5,637 bases of DNA. Source: Proteobacteria bacterium UBA1148. Its GTDB lineage: Bacteria; Pseudomonadota; Gammaproteobacteria; Steroidobacterales; Rariloculaceae. Location of the stretch: the NCBI GenBank assembly GCA_002311835.1, contig DBZY01000099.1, positions 13,705 through 19,341 on the forward strand, in the 5' to 3' direction. The notes below the pieces were generated by a model. The model saw nothing but the letters and a program-made list of their open reading frames with translations. It was not told the DNA's origin and searched no databases. Numbering within the stretch: the first letter of the stretch is position 1; the number at the start of each line of letters is the position of its first letter. Both the position numbers and the translations under genes were made by a program. Of this stretch, positions 5,407-5,637 are shown in pieces.

Positions 5407-5439
5407 TGGCCGGAAGCAGCCGTCGGTTAACAATTAATA
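5407..5439 (+). repeat. Intergenic repeat, copy 2
   Basis: This is a direct repeat of 2327-2359 with two differences in 33 bases and a 21-base identical core (5412-5432). It ends 41 bases before the ATG at 5481, a placement similar to that of copy 1 before its gene. The distance between the two copies is 3,080 bases. Confidence 0.8.
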
Positions 5440-5470
5440 CCTTTAACACGACTTAACTTGTCAACACCGC

Positions 5471-5476
5471 AGGAAG
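5471..5476 (+). promoter_or_regulatory. Shine-Dalgarno site of the 3'-partial gene
   Basis: AGGAAG lies four bases before the ATG at 5481, followed by AG, giving a purine-rich site at normal distance and supporting this start. Confidence 0.65.
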
Positions 5477-5480
5477 AGCC

Positions 5481-5637
5481 ATGGGACCTAGAAAGAAGAC
5501 GGCCAGCGGATCTGCCGGCGCCCTCATGTTCTTTGCGTTGTGCGCCTCAGCCCAGCAACCGCTAGATGCTTCAAATCCCCCCAACTATATAAAGACTGTG
5601 GACATCCTATACGCGGTCATAGATGGGCGTCAGCTTG
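5481..5637 (+). CDS. N-terminal part of a secreted alpha/beta hydrolase-like protein, 3'-partial
   Basis: The frame from ATG 5481 stays open to the window end (52 codons). It encodes a basic start (MGPRKKTASG), a short hydrophobic stretch (AGALMFFALCASA) and a signal peptidase I-like site after residue 24 (CASA before QQPLDA). The following VDILYAVIDGRQL, from residue 40, resembles the first strands of secreted esterase-type alpha/beta hydrolases, where (D/N)(V/I)xYxxxDGxxL is usually followed by xLDxYxP. The catalytic triad would lie beyond the window, so the family is a moderate inference. The gene sits just downstream of repeat copy 2 and is separate from the DUF6152 gene. Confidence 0.7.
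   Translation, partial: MGPRKKTASGSAGALMFFALCASAQQPLDASNPPNYIKTVDILYAVIDGRQL

Noticed and set aside
2327..5439. CRISPR array or insertion sequence
   Set aside because: The repeats are only three, unevenly spaced by hundreds to thousands of bases, and there is no transposase gene or pair of terminal inverted repeats.

Overview
The window is a run of same-strand (+) genes for exported proteins from a Gram-negative bacterium, most likely an uncultivated proteobacterium. This placement is inferred from a lipoprotein-type signal peptide, two or three Sec-type signal peptides, clear Shine-Dalgarno sites, a c-type cytochrome domain, and families (cytochrome c-Vgb fusion, PAL-like NHL protein, DUF6152, alpha/beta hydrolase) that tend to occur together in environmental Proteobacteria. 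Base composition is moderately GC-rich by eye. No phage, transposase, CRISPR, rRNA or tRNA signal was seen, and no stretch over 300 bases lacks a gene.

Layout. (1) 1-1095: 3' part of a fusion of a c-type cytochrome domain with a seven-bladed Vgb-type propeller; the window opens on the last two residues (Cys-His) of a probable CxxCH heme motif. (2) 1145-2281: a 378-aa NHL six-bladed propeller, probably a lipoprotein, that aligns from memory with peptidyl-alpha-hydroxyglycine alpha-amidating lyase (PAL) and keeps its three zinc histidines, catalytic Arg and catalytic Tyr. It follows gene 1 by 49 bases and may be co-transcribed. (3) 2394-2866: a small membrane-anchored protein gene split by a one-base frameshift near 2610-2615. 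(4) 3027-4700: a secreted 557-aa protein of seven FG-GAP-type repeats. (5) 4911-5327: a periplasmic DUF6152-type protein whose predicted mature form starts His-His. (6) 5481 to the window end: start of a secreted protein resembling an alpha/beta hydrolase, cut by the window edge.

Between genes there is a short dispersed repeat, AAGCAGCCGT-N3-TTAAC. Two near-identical copies lie just upstream of genes 3 and 6, and one diverged copy lies between genes 3 and 4. The region 4708-4787 holds nested inverted repeats.

Three unrelated beta-propeller architectures (Vgb, NHL/PAL, FG-GAP) in 5.6 kb, all apparently exported, suggest an envelope or extracellular function. A shared pathway cannot be shown from sequence alone. 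The items most worth follow-up are the PAL-like protein with its near-complete active site and the intergenic repeat family. I see no evidence for a defence system or a wholly new class of element.
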